64,000 bases of DNA from Dactylosporangium roseum. GTDB taxonomy: Bacteria > Actinomycetota > Actinomycetes > Mycobacteriales > Micromonosporaceae. A program made the translations under genes and the position numbers. Within the stretch, counting starts at the first letter, position 1. The number at the start of each line of letters is the position of its first letter. The stretch is taken from contig NZ_CP073721.1 of NCBI RefSeq assembly GCF_025264685.1, positions 1,355,001-1,419,000 of the forward strand. The letters are read 5' to 3'. Shown piece after piece: positions 30,077 through 38,926 of this stretch. The notes below the pieces were generated by a model. The model was not told where the DNA came from, did no database searches, and saw only the letters and a program-made list of their open reading frames with translations.

Positions 30077-30862
30077 TCATGAGCGGTCGGTCCAGCGGAA
30101 CGTCGCCAGGCACAGCACCAGCCCGCCCACGATCCACGCGCCCAGCACCAGTGCCGTCGTGCCGTGCTGCCAGCCCCCGTCGACCTCCTGCGCGGCGAAC
30201 GAGTCGGGCAGGAACACCGACCGCATCCCCTGGCACATCCACTTCAGCGGGAACACCGACGCGATGTCGCGCAGCCAGCCCGGGATGTTCTGGTACGGGA
30301 TGAAGATCCCCGAGATGAACTGCAGGACGATCGCGACCGGGGTGGCGACCGCCGGCCCGCTGCGGCCGCTGCGGGCCAGCGACGAGAACGCGATCCCGCA
30401 CAGCGTGCAGGCGGTGATGCCGAGCACCCCGACCCAGGCGAAGGTCAGCCACTTGCCGGCCGTGGACGGCAGCGGCAGGTCGAACAGCAGCACTGCGGTG
30501 GCCAGCAGGAGCACCGTCTCGGCCAGGCCGATCGCGAGGACCATCACGACCTTGCCGACGAAGTACGCGACGCGGGGCATCGGCGTGCCGCGCAGGCGCT
30601 TGAGGATGCCCTTCTCGCGCTCGATCGGGATCTGGATGGCCAGCGACTGGAACCCGGTGGACAGCAGGCCGGCGGCGAGCATGCCGGCGGCGAAGTACTG
30701 GGTGTACGACACGCCGGGCGCGAGCTCGTCCTCGAAGATCGCGCCGAACAGGACGAGCAGCAGGAGCGGGAACGCGAGCGTGAACACCACCGACTCGCGG
30801 CTGCGCAGGAACTGCTTGATCTCCAGCCCGCCGCGCAGGAGGCCCAGGTGCAGGGCGGTCAT
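30077..30862 (-). CDS. ABC-2 type transporter permease
   Basis: 261 residues with about six membrane helices and the ABC-2 pattern (LAFPLLLLVLFGAIFEDELAPGVSY early; SGIFIPYQNIPGWLRDIASVFPLKWMCQGMRSVFLPD near the C-terminus). The start overlaps the stop of the ATPase gene by 4 nt. Together they form a drug- or lipid-exporter of the DrrAB type; substrate unknown. Confidence 0.9.
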   Translation of the reverse strand: MTALHLGLLRGGLEIKQFLRSRESVVFTLAFPLLLLVLFGAIFEDELAPGVSYTQYFAAGMLAAGLLSTGFQSLAIQIPIEREKGILKRLRGTPMPRVAYFVGKVVMVLAIGLAETVLLLATAVLLFDLPLPSTAGKWLTFAWVGVLGITACTLCGIAFSSLARSGRSGPAVATPVAIVLQFISGIFIPYQNIPGWLRDIASVFPLKWMCQGMRSVFLPDSFAAQEVDGGWQHGTTALVLGAWIVGGLVLCLATFRWTDRS

Positions 30863-31710
30863 TCGCCGGCGCCGATCATCCGCAGATACACGTCCTCGAG
30901 GCTGGGTCTGGTGATGGTCAGGCCGGGCACCTCGCCGCCGAACTGCGCGGCGAGCCTGGTCACGACCGCGGTCGGGGTGTCGGTCCGCTCGGACCGGGGC
31001 CCGTCGGGGCCGAGCCAGCCGACGGTCGCCGTGCCGCTGCCCCGGTCGCCCAGGCGGTCGGGCGTGTCGACGGCGATGAGCCTGCCGCCGGCCAGCACGC
31101 CGACCCGGTCCGCCAGCGTCTCGGCCTCGTCGAGGTAGTGCGTGGTGAGCAGGATCGTGGTGCCGGCGGCGGCCAGGTCCCGGATGAGGCCCCAGAACTC
31201 ACGGCGCGCCTCCGGGTCGAAGCCCGTCGTCGGCTCGTCGAGGAACAGCAGCTCCGGACGGCCGACGATGCCCAGGGCGACGTCGAGCCGGCGCTTCTGA
31301 CCGCCGGAGAGCACGCGGGTGCGGTCGTTCTGCTTGTCCGTCAAGCCGACCCTGGCGAGGACCGCGTCGGGATCGTCGGCCTTGGGGTAGTACTGCGCGA
31401 AATGCCGCACGACCTCGCGCGCCGTCAGGTCGTCGAACTCCCCGGTGCTCTGCAGCACGACGCCGACCCGGGAGCGCCACGTCGCGTCGCCGTGCTGCGG
31501 ATCGACGCCGAGCACCGACACCTCGCCCGAGGTGCGCCTGCGGAAGCCCTCCAGGATCTCGACGGTGGTCGTCTTGCCCGCCCCGTTGGGGCCGAGGAGC
31601 GCGAACACCTCGCCGTCGTGGACCCGTAGGTCGACACCGTCGACCGCGACAGCGTTCTTGTAGCGTTTGTGCAGCCCGCGCACGGTGATCGCATCCGACA
31701 CGGCACTCAC
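30859..31710 (-). CDS. ABC exporter ATP-binding protein (DrrA-like)
   Basis: 283 residues from GTG 31710 (ATG 31734 would add eight). Walker A GPNGAGKTTT, signature LSGGQKRRLDVALGI, Walker B LLFLDEPTTGFDP and switch histidine TTHYLDEAE are all intact. The C-terminal extension TITRPSLEDVYLRMIG is typical of DrrA/antibiotic-exporter ATPases. Co-transcribed with the permease. Confidence 0.93.
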   Translation of the reverse strand: MSAVSDAITVRGLHKRYKNAVAVDGVDLRVHDGEVFALLGPNGAGKTTTVEILEGFRRRTSGEVSVLGVDPQHGDATWRSRVGVVLQSTGEFDDLTAREVVRHFAQYYPKADDPDAVLARVGLTDKQNDRTRVLSGGQKRRLDVALGIVGRPELLFLDEPTTGFDPEARREFWGLIRDLAAAGTTILLTTHYLDEAETLADRVGVLAGGRLIAVDTPDRLGDRGSGTATVGWLGPDGPRSERTDTPTAVVTRLAAQFGGEVPGLTITRPSLEDVYLRMIGAGE

Positions 31711-31747
31711 CCTAGCCGCGGTGACAACTTTCACCCACGCGCCATAG

Positions 31748-31761
31748 TTACCGTTCAGTAA
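31748..31761. promoter_or_regulatory. TTAC-N6-GTAA dyad between ABC exporter and mutase genes
   Basis: TTACCGTTCAGTAA lies 9 nt before the mutase start and about 37 nt before the divergent ATPase start. The TTAC/GTAA half-sites match at 10 of 14 positions as an inverted repeat, a form used by TetR-type regulators. No regulator gene is adjacent. Confidence 0.35.
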
Positions 31762-31770
31762 GGTTCACCC

Positions 31771-33762
31771 ATGGTTTCAGAGAGGCTCCCAGAGCGCGAC
31801 CGCCCGTGGGTCATGCGGACCTACGCCGGCCACTCGTCGGCCACCGCGTCCAACGCGCTCTTCCGCCGCAACCTGGCCAAAGGTCAGACGGGGCTCTCGG
31901 TCGCCTTCGACCTGCCCACCCAGACGGGTTACGACCCCGACGCCGAGCTCGCCCGCGGTGAGGTGGGGCGGGTCGGTGTGCCGATCGCCCACCTCGGTGA
32001 CATGCGCACCCTGGTCGATGGCATCGATCTCGGCCGGGCCAACACCTCGATGACGATCAACGCGACGGCCATGTGGCTGCTGGCGCTGTACGTGACGTGC
32101 GCGCGCGAGCACGGCGTGCCGATCGAGTCGCTGGCCGGCACCACGCAGAACGACATCGTCAAGGAGTACCTGTCGCGGGGTACGCACATCTTCCCGCCCG
32201 GGCCGTCGCTGCGCCTGACCACCGACACCATCGCCTGGACCGTGGCCAACTGCCCGAAGTGGAACCCGGTCAACATCTGCTCGTACCACCTCCAGGAGGC
32301 CGGCGCGACGCCGGTCCAGGAGGTCGCCTTCGCCCTGGCGACCGCGATCGCCGTGCTCGACGCCGTGCGCGACTCCGGCCAGGTCCCCGGCGACCGCTTC
32401 GCCGACGTCGTCGCGCGGATCTCGTTCTTCGTCAACGCCTCGGTGCGGTTCGTCGAGGAGACGGCGAAGATGCGCGCCTTCACGACACTGTGGTCGTCGA
32501 TCACCGAGTCCCGCTACGGCGTGACCGATCCGGCCGCCCGCCGCTTCCGTTACGGCGTGCAGGTCAACTCGCTGGGGCTCACCGAGGCGCAGCCGGAGAA
32601 CAACGTCCAGCGGATCGTCTTGGAGATGCTGGGGGTGACGCTGTCGCGTGATGCGCGGGCACGGGCCGTACAACTCCCGGCCTGGAACGAGGCGCTCGGC
32701 CTGCCGCGGCCCTGGGACCAGCAGTGGTCCCTGCGGATGCAGCAGGTGCTGGCGTTCGAGTCGGACCTGCTGGAGTACCCGGACCTGCTCGAGGGTTCCC
32801 ACGTGATGAGGGCGCTGGTCGACGAGATCGTCACCGGCGCGACCGCGGAGCTGGACCGGGTGCTGGAGATGGGCGGCGTGGTGGCCGCCGTCGAGTCCGG
32901 CTACCTCAAGAGTTCCCTGGTCGCGTCGCTCGCCGAGCGCCGGGCCCGCATGGAGCGCGGCGACGACGTCGTGGTGGGCGTCAACCGGTTCACCGAGACC
33001 GAGCCGTCGCCGCTGATGGCGGCCGGTGCCGCGGCCATCGAGCAGATCGACCCGGCGGTCGAGGCCACGGCGGTCGCGTCGGTCGCCGAGTGGCGGGCGT
33101 CCCGCGGCGACGTGAGCGCCGCCCTGGACGCGCTGCGGACGGCGGCCTCCGGGGAGGCCAACCTCATGGAGGCCACGCTCGAGTGCGTGCGCGTCGGGGT
33201 CACCACCGGCGAGTGGGCGGGCACGCTGCGCTCGGTCTTCGGCGAGTACCGCGCGCCGACCGGCCTCTCCGCCTCGGTGTCCCCGCCGACGGCCGACGGC
33301 CACCTGGAGCAGGTCCGCGAGCGCGTCCGGCGGACCGCGGACGAGCTCGGCAGCGGCCGCCTGCGCATGCTGGTCGGAAAGCCCGGGCTCGACGGCCACT
33401 CCAACGGCGCGGAGCAGATCGCGGTGCGCGCCCGGGACGCCGGCTTCGAGGTCGTCTACCAGGGCATCCGGCTGACCCCGGCGCAGATCGTCGCCGCGGC
33501 CGTCGAGGAGGACGTCGACCTGGTGGGCCTGTCGGTGCTCTCCGGTTCCCATCTCGCGGCCGTGGCGTCGGTACTGTCCGGGCTGCGCGCCGAGGGCCTC
33601 TCCGACGTGCCGGTGGTCGTCGGCGGCATCATCCCGCCCGACGACGCCGAGGTGCTCCGCGAGTCGGGGGTGGCGCGGGTCTTCACCCCCAAGGACTTCG
33701 CCATCACCGACGTGGTGAACGAGCTCGTCACCGTGGTGCGGGAGGCCCACAACCTCGCATAG
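31771..33762 (+). CDS. MeaA-type adenosylcobalamin-dependent acyl-CoA mutase
   Basis: 663 residues combining a methylmalonyl-CoA-mutase-type barrel (TYAGHSSATASNALFRRNLAKGQTGLSVAFDLPTQTGYD at the N-terminus is characteristic of MeaA/ethylmalonyl-CoA mutase proteins) with a C-terminal B12-binding domain carrying D541-x-H543-x-x-G (KPGLDGHSNG) and the SVLSGSH and VVVGGIIP segments. It is therefore a single-chain enzyme of the ethylmalonyl-CoA mutase/MeaA branch. The other ethylmalonyl-CoA pathway genes are not in the window. The pduO product could supply its cofactor. Confidence 0.85.
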   Translation: MVSERLPERDRPWVMRTYAGHSSATASNALFRRNLAKGQTGLSVAFDLPTQTGYDPDAELARGEVGRVGVPIAHLGDMRTLVDGIDLGRANTSMTINATAMWLLALYVTCAREHGVPIESLAGTTQNDIVKEYLSRGTHIFPPGPSLRLTTDTIAWTVANCPKWNPVNICSYHLQEAGATPVQEVAFALATAIAVLDAVRDSGQVPGDRFADVVARISFFVNASVRFVEETAKMRAFTTLWSSITESRYGVTDPAARRFRYGVQVNSLGLTEAQPENNVQRIVLEMLGVTLSRDARARAVQLPAWNEALGLPRPWDQQWSLRMQQVLAFESDLLEYPDLLEGSHVMRALVDEIVTGATAELDRVLEMGGVVAAVESGYLKSSLVASLAERRARMERGDDVVVGVNRFTETEPSPLMAAGAAAIEQIDPAVEATAVASVAEWRASRGDVSAALDALRTAASGEANLMEATLECVRVGVTTGEWAGTLRSVFGEYRAPTGLSASVSPPTADGHLEQVRERVRRTADELGSGRLRMLVGKPGLDGHSNGAEQIAVRARDAGFEVVYQGIRLTPAQIVAAAVEEDVDLVGLSVLSGSHLAAVASVLSGLRAEGLSDVPVVVGGIIPPDDAEVLRESGVARVFTPKDFAITDVVNELVTVVREAHNLA

Positions 33763-33781
33763 CGGCCGGACCACCGCCGCC

Positions 33782-34411
33782 CTAGGACGGTCGATAGCCC
33801 TGGGCGTGGGCCCACTTCGCGGCTTCCTTCTCGGCCTTGCGGCGCTTCCGGCGGCGCAGCAGCCAGCCGAACCCGAGGAAGAGCAGCAGCAGGAACAGCA
33901 GGACCAGCACCGGCAGGACGATCGCGATCACCGACAGCAGCACGCTGGCGATGTCCTCGACGGTGCTGGCCACCGGGGCGCCGAAGCCGACCGTCGTGGC
34001 GTTGATGACCGGCCGTGACGCGGCCTTCATAGTGTGCACGCCGAGTGAGATCGCGCCGCCGACGACGATCGGGACCCATTGATGGCCGCTGAAGAAGTCG
34101 CCCGGGTCGGTGACCGTCACCGTCGACGAGCTCGCCGCCGCGCCGAAGGCCAGCCCGCCCGCCGTCGGCCGGATGAACGTCTGGATCACGTCATTGACGT
34201 GGTCGACCACCGGCACCTTGTCGGCGACGAACTCGATGGCCAGCAGCACCGCGACGATCGCCAGTGTCCAGCCGTTCTCCATCCACGCCCAGTTGGAGGG
34301 CAGGGTGATGAGGTCGGTGTACCGCGCGAGCACGCCGATGGCCAGCAGGGGGATGTACGCGTTCAGCCCGGCCGATGTCGCCAGGCCGAGGCCTGTCAAT
34401 GACTCCAACAC
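33782..34411 (-). CDS. DUF4126-like membrane protein
   Basis: 209 residues from GTG 34411 (LESLTGLGLATSAGLNAYIPLL follows). About five membrane helices, including a very hydrophobic C-terminal one (VLPVLVLLFLLLLFLGFGWLL) followed by a strongly basic tail RRRKRRKAEKEAAKW. The N-terminal SAGLNAYIPL and PTAGGLAFGA segments fit the DUF4126 family. Function unknown. Convergent with the mutase (19 nt gap). Confidence 0.75.
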   Translation of the reverse strand: MLESLTGLGLATSAGLNAYIPLLAIGVLARYTDLITLPSNWAWMENGWTLAIVAVLLAIEFVADKVPVVDHVNDVIQTFIRPTAGGLAFGAAASSSTVTVTDPGDFFSGHQWVPIVVGGAISLGVHTMKAASRPVINATTVGFGAPVASTVEDIASVLLSVIAIVLPVLVLLFLLLLFLGFGWLLRRRKRRKAEKEAAKWAHAQGYRPS

Positions 34412-34463
34412 GTCCTCAGCATGACACCGGGACGCCAATCCGGCTGGCTCGGCATGCTCCGCG

Positions 34464-34475
34464 TAGGCTGTCGCG
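34464..34475 (+). promoter_or_regulatory. -10 box predicting a leaderless nucS mRNA
   Basis: TAGGCT (34464-34469) lies 6 nt before the nucS GTG (34476), and no Shine-Dalgarno sequence is seen. Confidence 0.5.
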
Positions 34476-35135
34476 GTGCGTCTCGTCATCGCCAAGTGCT
34501 CGGTCGACTACATCGGCCGGCTCACGGCCCACCTGCCGCCCGCGACCCGCCTCCTGCTCATGAAGGCTGATGGTTCGATCTCGATCCACGCCGATGACCG
34601 GGCATACAAGCCGCTCAACTGGATGAGCCCACCCTGCCGGCTGGAAGAGTCCGAGGGCCTGTGGAAGGTCGTCAACAAGGCCGGCGAGGAGCTGCGGATC
34701 ACGATCGAGGAGATCCTGCACGACTCGTCGCACGAGCTGGGCATCGACCCGGGCCTGGTCAAGGACGGCGTGGAGGCCCACTTGCAGGAGCTGCTGGCCG
34801 CCGCGCCGCAGACGCTCGGCCAGGGGTTCACGCTGATCCGCCGCGAGTACATGACGGCCATCGGCCCGGTCGACCTGCTCTGCAAGAACGGCGAGGGCGC
34901 CACGGTCGCGGTCGAGATCAAGCGCCGCGGCGAGATCGACGGGGTCGAGCAGCTCACGAGATATCTCGAGCTGCTCGGCCGTGATCCGCTGCTGGCGCCG
35001 GTGAGCGGCGTCTTCGCCGCCCAGGAGATCAAGCCGCAGGCTCGGGTGCTGGCCGAGGACCGGGGCATCCGCTGCGTGGTGCTCGACTACAACGCGCTGC
35101 GCGGCATCGAGCGCGACGAACTGACCCTCTTCTAG
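34476..35135 (+). CDS. nucS: mismatch-specific endonuclease NucS/EndoMS
   Basis: Actinobacterial/archaeal mismatch endonuclease that replaces MutS-MutL in non-canonical mismatch repair. 219 residues, close to the family length. The N-terminal dimerisation/binding domain starts [16 protein letters not shown]; the C-terminal RecB-like nuclease shows [33 protein letters not shown] (catalytic Asp, Glu-x-Lys and Gln). The C-terminal ELTLF is a plausible sliding-clamp-binding tail (inference). Confidence 0.95.
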   Translation: MRLVIAKCSVDYIGRLTAHLPPATRLLLMKADGSISIHADDRAYKPLNWMSPPCRLEESEGLWKVVNKAGEELRITIEEILHDSSHELGIDPGLVKDGVEAHLQELLAAAPQTLGQGFTLIRREYMTAIGPVDLLCKNGEGATVAVEIKRRGEIDGVEQLTRYLELLGRDPLLAPVSGVFAAQEIKPQARVLAEDRGIRCVVLDYNALRGIERDELTLF

Positions 35136-35146
35136 TCCCTCGGCCC

Positions 35147-35206
35147 GTCGGGCCCCCGTCGGGCCCCCGTCGGGCCCCCGTCGGGCCCGTCGGGCCCGTC
35201 GGGCCC
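35147..35206. repeat. short tandem array of GTCGGGCCC(CC) units
   Basis: Three 11-nt units (GTCGGGCCCCC) followed by three 9-nt units (GTCGGGCCC) fill the space between the nucS stop and palindromic element copy 4. Each unit contains the self-complementary GGGCCC, so the array can fold into several alternative hairpins. Confidence 0.9.
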
Positions 35207-35214
35207 GTTCGGCG

Positions 35215-35292
35215 CGTTGATCATGCACTTGTGGTGCCTGACAAACCCGGACATCTTGGGAGTGTCGAGGCACCACAAGTGCATGATCAACG
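35215..35292. repeat. palindromic element family A, copy 4
   Basis: Perfect 24-bp arms (35215-35238 and 35269-35292; core GATCATGCACTTGTGGTGCC) enclose a 30-nt loop in inverted orientation relative to copies 1 and 2 (TGACAAACCCGGACATCTTG). It lies between convergent nucS and the aldehyde dehydrogenase gene. Confidence 0.92.
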
Positions 35293-35303
35293 TGGGAAGG
35301 GGG

Positions 35304-36809
35304 TTAGTGGGAGCGGCCGTGCACCAGGCGGACCACCTTGACGATCTGGGCCATGCTCTTCTCGGTGCGGTTGAAGGTCATGGCGGCCAGGACCGTCGGG
35401 CCGCGGCGCTTCACGATCGCCTTCGGGCGGGTGAACTCGCGCAGGCCGTCCTCGCCGTGGATGCGGCCGAAGCCGGAACCGCCGACGCCGCCGAAGGGCA
35501 GTGACGGCATCCCGGCGAACGTCAGCGCCGAGTTCACCGAGGTCATCCCGGACCGGATCCGCCGCGCGAGGTCCACGCCGCCCGACTTGGCGAACACCGC
35601 ACCGCCCAGGCCGTAGCCGGTGCCGTTGGTCAGCCGGACCGCCTCGTCGGCGTCGCGGACGCGAGTGACCGTCAGGGTCGGGCCGAACGTCTCCTCCTGT
35701 ACCGCCGCGGCATCCTCCGGCACGTCGACCAGGATCGTCGGGCTGACGAACGGCGGCCGGACCGCCTCCGCGCCGCCGAGCACCGCCCGGCCGCCCCGGG
35801 AGAGGGCGTCCTCGATGTGCCGGCGGATGACGTCGATCTGGGACGGCATGGTGATCGGGCCGATGTCGGCCGTGGCGTCCGCGCCGACCTGGAGCTTCGC
35901 GGCGCGGGAGACCACCCGGCCGAGGAAGTCGTCGTAGACCGCGTCGGCGACGTAGACCCGCTCGATGCCGACGCACGTCTGGCCGGCGTTGGTCAGGCCG
36001 CCCCAGACACAGGCCGACGCGGCGGCGTCGAGGTCGGCGTCGGCGGCCACGATCATCGAGTCTTTGCCGCCGCACTCGAGCAGCACCGGGGTCAGCGACT
36101 CGGCGGCCGCGGCCATGACCTTCTTGCCGGTGGCGGTCGAGCCGGTGAACGCGATCTTGTCGACGCCGGAGCGGCACAGGGTCGCGCCGACGTCGCCCAT
36201 CCCGTGCACGACCTGTAGGACGGGACTCTCGGGTACCACCTCGGCGAACCGGTCGGCCAGCCACTGCCCGACCGCCGGGGTGTACTCGCTGGGCTTGAAG
36301 ACGACCGCGTTGCCCGCCGCCAGCGCGTAGGCGATCGAGCCCATCGGCGTGAGCACCGGGTAGTTCCACGGGCCGATGACGCCGACGACACCGAGGGGGA
36401 GGTACTCCAGGTACGACGTGTGCTCCTTGAGCAGGAGCGAGCTGCTGACCCGGCGCCGCCCGAGGACCTTCCGCGCGTGCTGCGCGGCCCACGCGATGTG
36501 GTCGACGGCGGCGACGGCCTCGACCAGCGCGTCGGCGGTCGGCTTGCCGCCCTCGCGGCGCATGAGCTCGGTGAGCTCGTCGATGCGGTTGACGAGCAGG
36601 CTGCGGTAGGCGAGCAGCCGCCGCCTGCGACCGGCGAACTCCAGGCCCGCCCACCACGCGGCCGCGTCACGGGCGCGGGCCACGGCGGCGGTGAGATGAT
36701 CCGGGGAGGCGACCGGAAAGCGGCCGACCTCCTCGCCACCGGCGGGATTGGTCGAGATCAGCGAGCCCTCGTCGACGGCAGGGACACCGGGAGTTCGCGT
36801 GGCGGTCAT
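35304..36809 (-). CDS. aldehyde dehydrogenase family protein
   Basis: NAD(P)-dependent dehydrogenase of 501 residues. Catalytic Cys279 is in NAGQTCVGIERVYV, the general-base Glu in LLECGGKDSMIV, and the cofactor motif is FTGSTATGKKV; IGPWNYPVLTP and GSGFGRIHG are also typical. It resembles succinate-semialdehyde/broad-specificity ALDHs. The long basic C-terminal tail (TVLAAMTFNRTEKSMAQIVKVVRLVHG) is amphipathic and may attach it to the membrane, as in fatty-aldehyde dehydrogenases (inference). Confidence 0.92.
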   Translation of the reverse strand: MTATRTPGVPAVDEGSLISTNPAGGEEVGRFPVASPDHLTAAVARARDAAAWWAGLEFAGRRRRLLAYRSLLVNRIDELTELMRREGGKPTADALVEAVAAVDHIAWAAQHARKVLGRRRVSSSLLLKEHTSYLEYLPLGVVGVIGPWNYPVLTPMGSIAYALAAGNAVVFKPSEYTPAVGQWLADRFAEVVPESPVLQVVHGMGDVGATLCRSGVDKIAFTGSTATGKKVMAAAAESLTPVLLECGGKDSMIVAADADLDAAASACVWGGLTNAGQTCVGIERVYVADAVYDDFLGRVVSRAAKLQVGADATADIGPITMPSQIDVIRRHIEDALSRGGRAVLGGAEAVRPPFVSPTILVDVPEDAAAVQEETFGPTLTVTRVRDADEAVRLTNGTGYGLGGAVFAKSGGVDLARRIRSGMTSVNSALTFAGMPSLPFGGVGGSGFGRIHGEDGLREFTRPKAIVKRRGPTVLAAMTFNRTEKSMAQIVKVVRLVHGRSH

Positions 36810-36815
36810 GGCGCG

Positions 36816-36844
36816 ATTCTAGACCCGGAAATTACTCACGAGTA
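36816..36844 (-). promoter_or_regulatory. promoter and operator-like palindrome of the aldehyde dehydrogenase gene
   Basis: On the minus strand TAGAAT (36816-36821) lies 6 nt before the ATG, predicting a leaderless mRNA. The perfect palindrome TACTCACGAGTA (36833-36844) lies in the spacer/-35 region, where a bound repressor would block the polymerase. Confidence 0.5.
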
Positions 36845-36915
36845 GGTCACGGATCCATGTCGAGGACCGCAGTGGTGCTCCGACCGGTTGGCGAACGACG
36901 AGTCAGGAGGAACCG

Positions 36916-37728
36916 TTGAAGACCGAGACCCTCACCGTGCCGGGTGCCACCGTCTACTACGAGGTTCGCGGTAGCGGGCCTGTGCTGCTGCTGATCTGCG
37001 GCGGCGTCTACGACGCGGAGGGCTTCGCGGGGCTGGCCGACGGGCTCGCCGACAGCCGTACCGTCGTCACCTACGACCGGCGGGGCAACTCTCGCAGCCC
37101 GCTGGACGGCCCGCCCGCCATGCAGAGCGTCGAGGAGCACGCCGACGATGCGTACCGGTTGCTCGCCGCGGTCGGGGTGACCGAGCACGAGCCGGCCGAG
37201 GTGTTCGGCAACAGCTCCGGCGCGACGATCGCCCTGGAACTGGCCGCCCGGCACCCCGAGCTCGTGCGCACGGTCGTCGCCCACGAGCCGCCGGTTTTCG
37301 AGCTGCTGCCGGACTTCGACCGGTTCCGGACCCTGACGCGACGCGTCGAGGAGACCTATCGGCAGGCCGGCTGGGGCGCGGCGATGGGCGTGCTCGGCGA
37401 GGGCATGGGCGAGGGACACCATGACGCCGGCGAGCCGCCGTCGCCGGAGTTCGCCGCGCGGATGCAGAAGAACATGGAGTTCTTCGTCGGTTACGAGGTG
37501 CCGCCGGTCGGCGCCTACCTGCCCGACCTCGAGGCGCTGCGGTCCGGCGCCACGCGCGTGGTGCCCGCCGTCGGCGCCGCGAGCACCGGCGAGCCACCGA
37601 ACCGGGCCGGTCTGGAGCTGGCCACCCGGCTCGACACGACCGCCGAGGTCTTCCCCGGCGGCCACGGCGGCTTCGGCGACGCGGCGAACTTCGGCCCGAA
37701 GCTCCGCGAGGTCCTGGACCGCGGGTAG
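36916..37728 (+). CDS. alpha/beta hydrolase
   Basis: 270 residues, TTG start with AGGAGGA upstream. Nucleophile elbow G-N-S-S-G with Ser100, oxyanion region LLLICGGVYDAEG and catalytic His in FPGGHGGFG near the C-terminus. Substrate unknown. Divergent from the aldehyde dehydrogenase gene with 106 nt between starts. Confidence 0.85.
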   Translation: MKTETLTVPGATVYYEVRGSGPVLLLICGGVYDAEGFAGLADGLADSRTVVTYDRRGNSRSPLDGPPAMQSVEEHADDAYRLLAAVGVTEHEPAEVFGNSSGATIALELAARHPELVRTVVAHEPPVFELLPDFDRFRTLTRRVEETYRQAGWGAAMGVLGEGMGEGHHDAGEPPSPEFAARMQKNMEFFVGYEVPPVGAYLPDLEALRSGATRVVPAVGAASTGEPPNRAGLELATRLDTTAEVFPGGHGGFGDAANFGPKLREVLDRG

Positions 37729-37909
37729 GGCGCGGAAGCGAGCGACCAGTTGTCATGATCGCGGAGCTGCGCACCCCCTTGGCTCAAGGCCGCGAAGTCG
37801 AGCCCAGCAGCGCCTGGTCGAACCCGGCCAAGGTGAACGATTCGGGCGCGTGGTTTCGCCGCCGAGGTGTGCCGGCCGGCGCGATCCGCCGCCGTGCCGT
37901 TCGCTTTTG

Positions 37910-38140
37910 TGATCATGGGAAAGATGTGGCTGCCCGGATAGCCAGATCTTTCCCATGATCATGGGGTCGCCCGGCACGGAACGCGCCGTGCCGGGTTCAG
38001 CGGCGACCGCGATCGACGGACACCCGCCCGCGCGAGCGTGCGAGCGCAGCCCGCAATGCCGCAGGCCGTACGGAGACGGACACCCGCCCGCGCGAGCGTG
38101 CGTCACCGGCCCATGGCGCAACACCGGGTAGACGGACCTC
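37910..38140. repeat. palindromic family B, copy 2, with internal duplication
   Basis: A perfect 16-bp inverted repeat (37910-37925 with 37946-37961; TGATCATGGGAAAGAT) around a loop with the same GGCT/AGCC mini-hairpin as copy 1 at 4416-4487. Homology with copy 1 continues rightward through a GGCACGG/CCGTGCC hairpin and a GTGCGTCACC ... ACCGGG segment. Part of the unit is duplicated: 28 nt at 38015-38042 recur at 38075-38102, exactly 60 nt later. This explains most of the 466-nt gap; no gene is seen in it. Confidence 0.8.
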
Positions 38141-38194
38141 TACGCGGTCAGGAGTGCAGAACGCTTCGCGATGATGAAACTGCGGTCGAACCGC

Positions 38195-38896
38195 TCAGGA
38201 AGCGTGCTCCTTGAGGATTCGCTCGGCGACGGCGACCGGGTCGGCGAGCTTGCCCTCGATGTGCGCGTCGACCCATCGCTGCTTGCCCGGGAAGTAGGCG
38301 CCGGACCCCGCGGCCCGGCGGATGGTCTCCTGCATGCCGGTGTCCATCATGCCCGGGTCGACGTTGACGACGCTGATCCGCTCGTCGTCCTGCACCTGTG
38401 AGGCGACGACGTCGATGAACGTCTCGCCGGCCGCCTTCGTGGTGCAGTAGAGCGCCCAGCCGTCGATGATCCGCCGGGCCGCGCCCGAGGAGATGAACAG
38501 CACCCGCAGGCGTGCGTCGCGCGGCGCGGCCCGCAGGAAGGTGTTGGTCAGCACGACCGGCGCGGTGAGGTTGACCGCGATCGCGTTGGTGATGGCCTCG
38601 GTGGTGAGCTTGCCCACCTCGCCGATCGGATCGACGACGGCGGCGTTGTGGATGAGCACCGCGTCGTCGGAGCCCCGCAGGAACGAGCGCAGTGTGTCGT
38701 TGTCCGGGAGCCAGTGCGCGTCGGCCAGATCGGTGGAGAACAGCATGACGTCAGTGGGGCGCTCGTCACGCTGTTCTTGTTGGTCGGGGGTGAAGTGGCG
38801 GCCGACCGCCAGGATGCGGTCACCACGCGCGTTGGCCACGTCGAAGAAGGCGGCCCCCAGGCCGCGGGACACTCCGGTGATCACGACGGCACGCAT
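38195..38896 (-). CDS. short-chain dehydrogenase/reductase
   Basis: 233 residues from ATG 38896. Cofactor motif TGVSRGLG, NAAV segment (IHNAAVVDPIG) and catalytic Tyr-x3-Lys (YCTTKAAGE) after the serine of FISSGAARR. The overall pattern is that of sepiapterin-reductase/benzil-reductase-like SDRs. Last gene of the apparent doxX-marR-SDR operon. Confidence 0.88.
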   Translation of the reverse strand: MRAVVITGVSRGLGAAFFDVANARGDRILAVGRHFTPDQQEQRDERPTDVMLFSTDLADAHWLPDNDTLRSFLRGSDDAVLIHNAAVVDPIGEVGKLTTEAITNAIAVNLTAPVVLTNTFLRAAPRDARLRVLFISSGAARRIIDGWALYCTTKAAGETFIDVVASQVQDDERISVVNVDPGMMDTGMQETIRRAAGSGAYFPGKQRWVDAHIEGKLADPVAVAERILKEHAS

Positions 38897-38926
38897 GCGG
38901 TCACTGTATTCCTGTCGCGGCGGCAT

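Noticed and set aside
37753..38124. Minus-strand frame with repeated HARAGGCPS peptides
   Set aside because: The peptide repeat is a translation of the 28-nt direct repeat in a family B element; no start signal.
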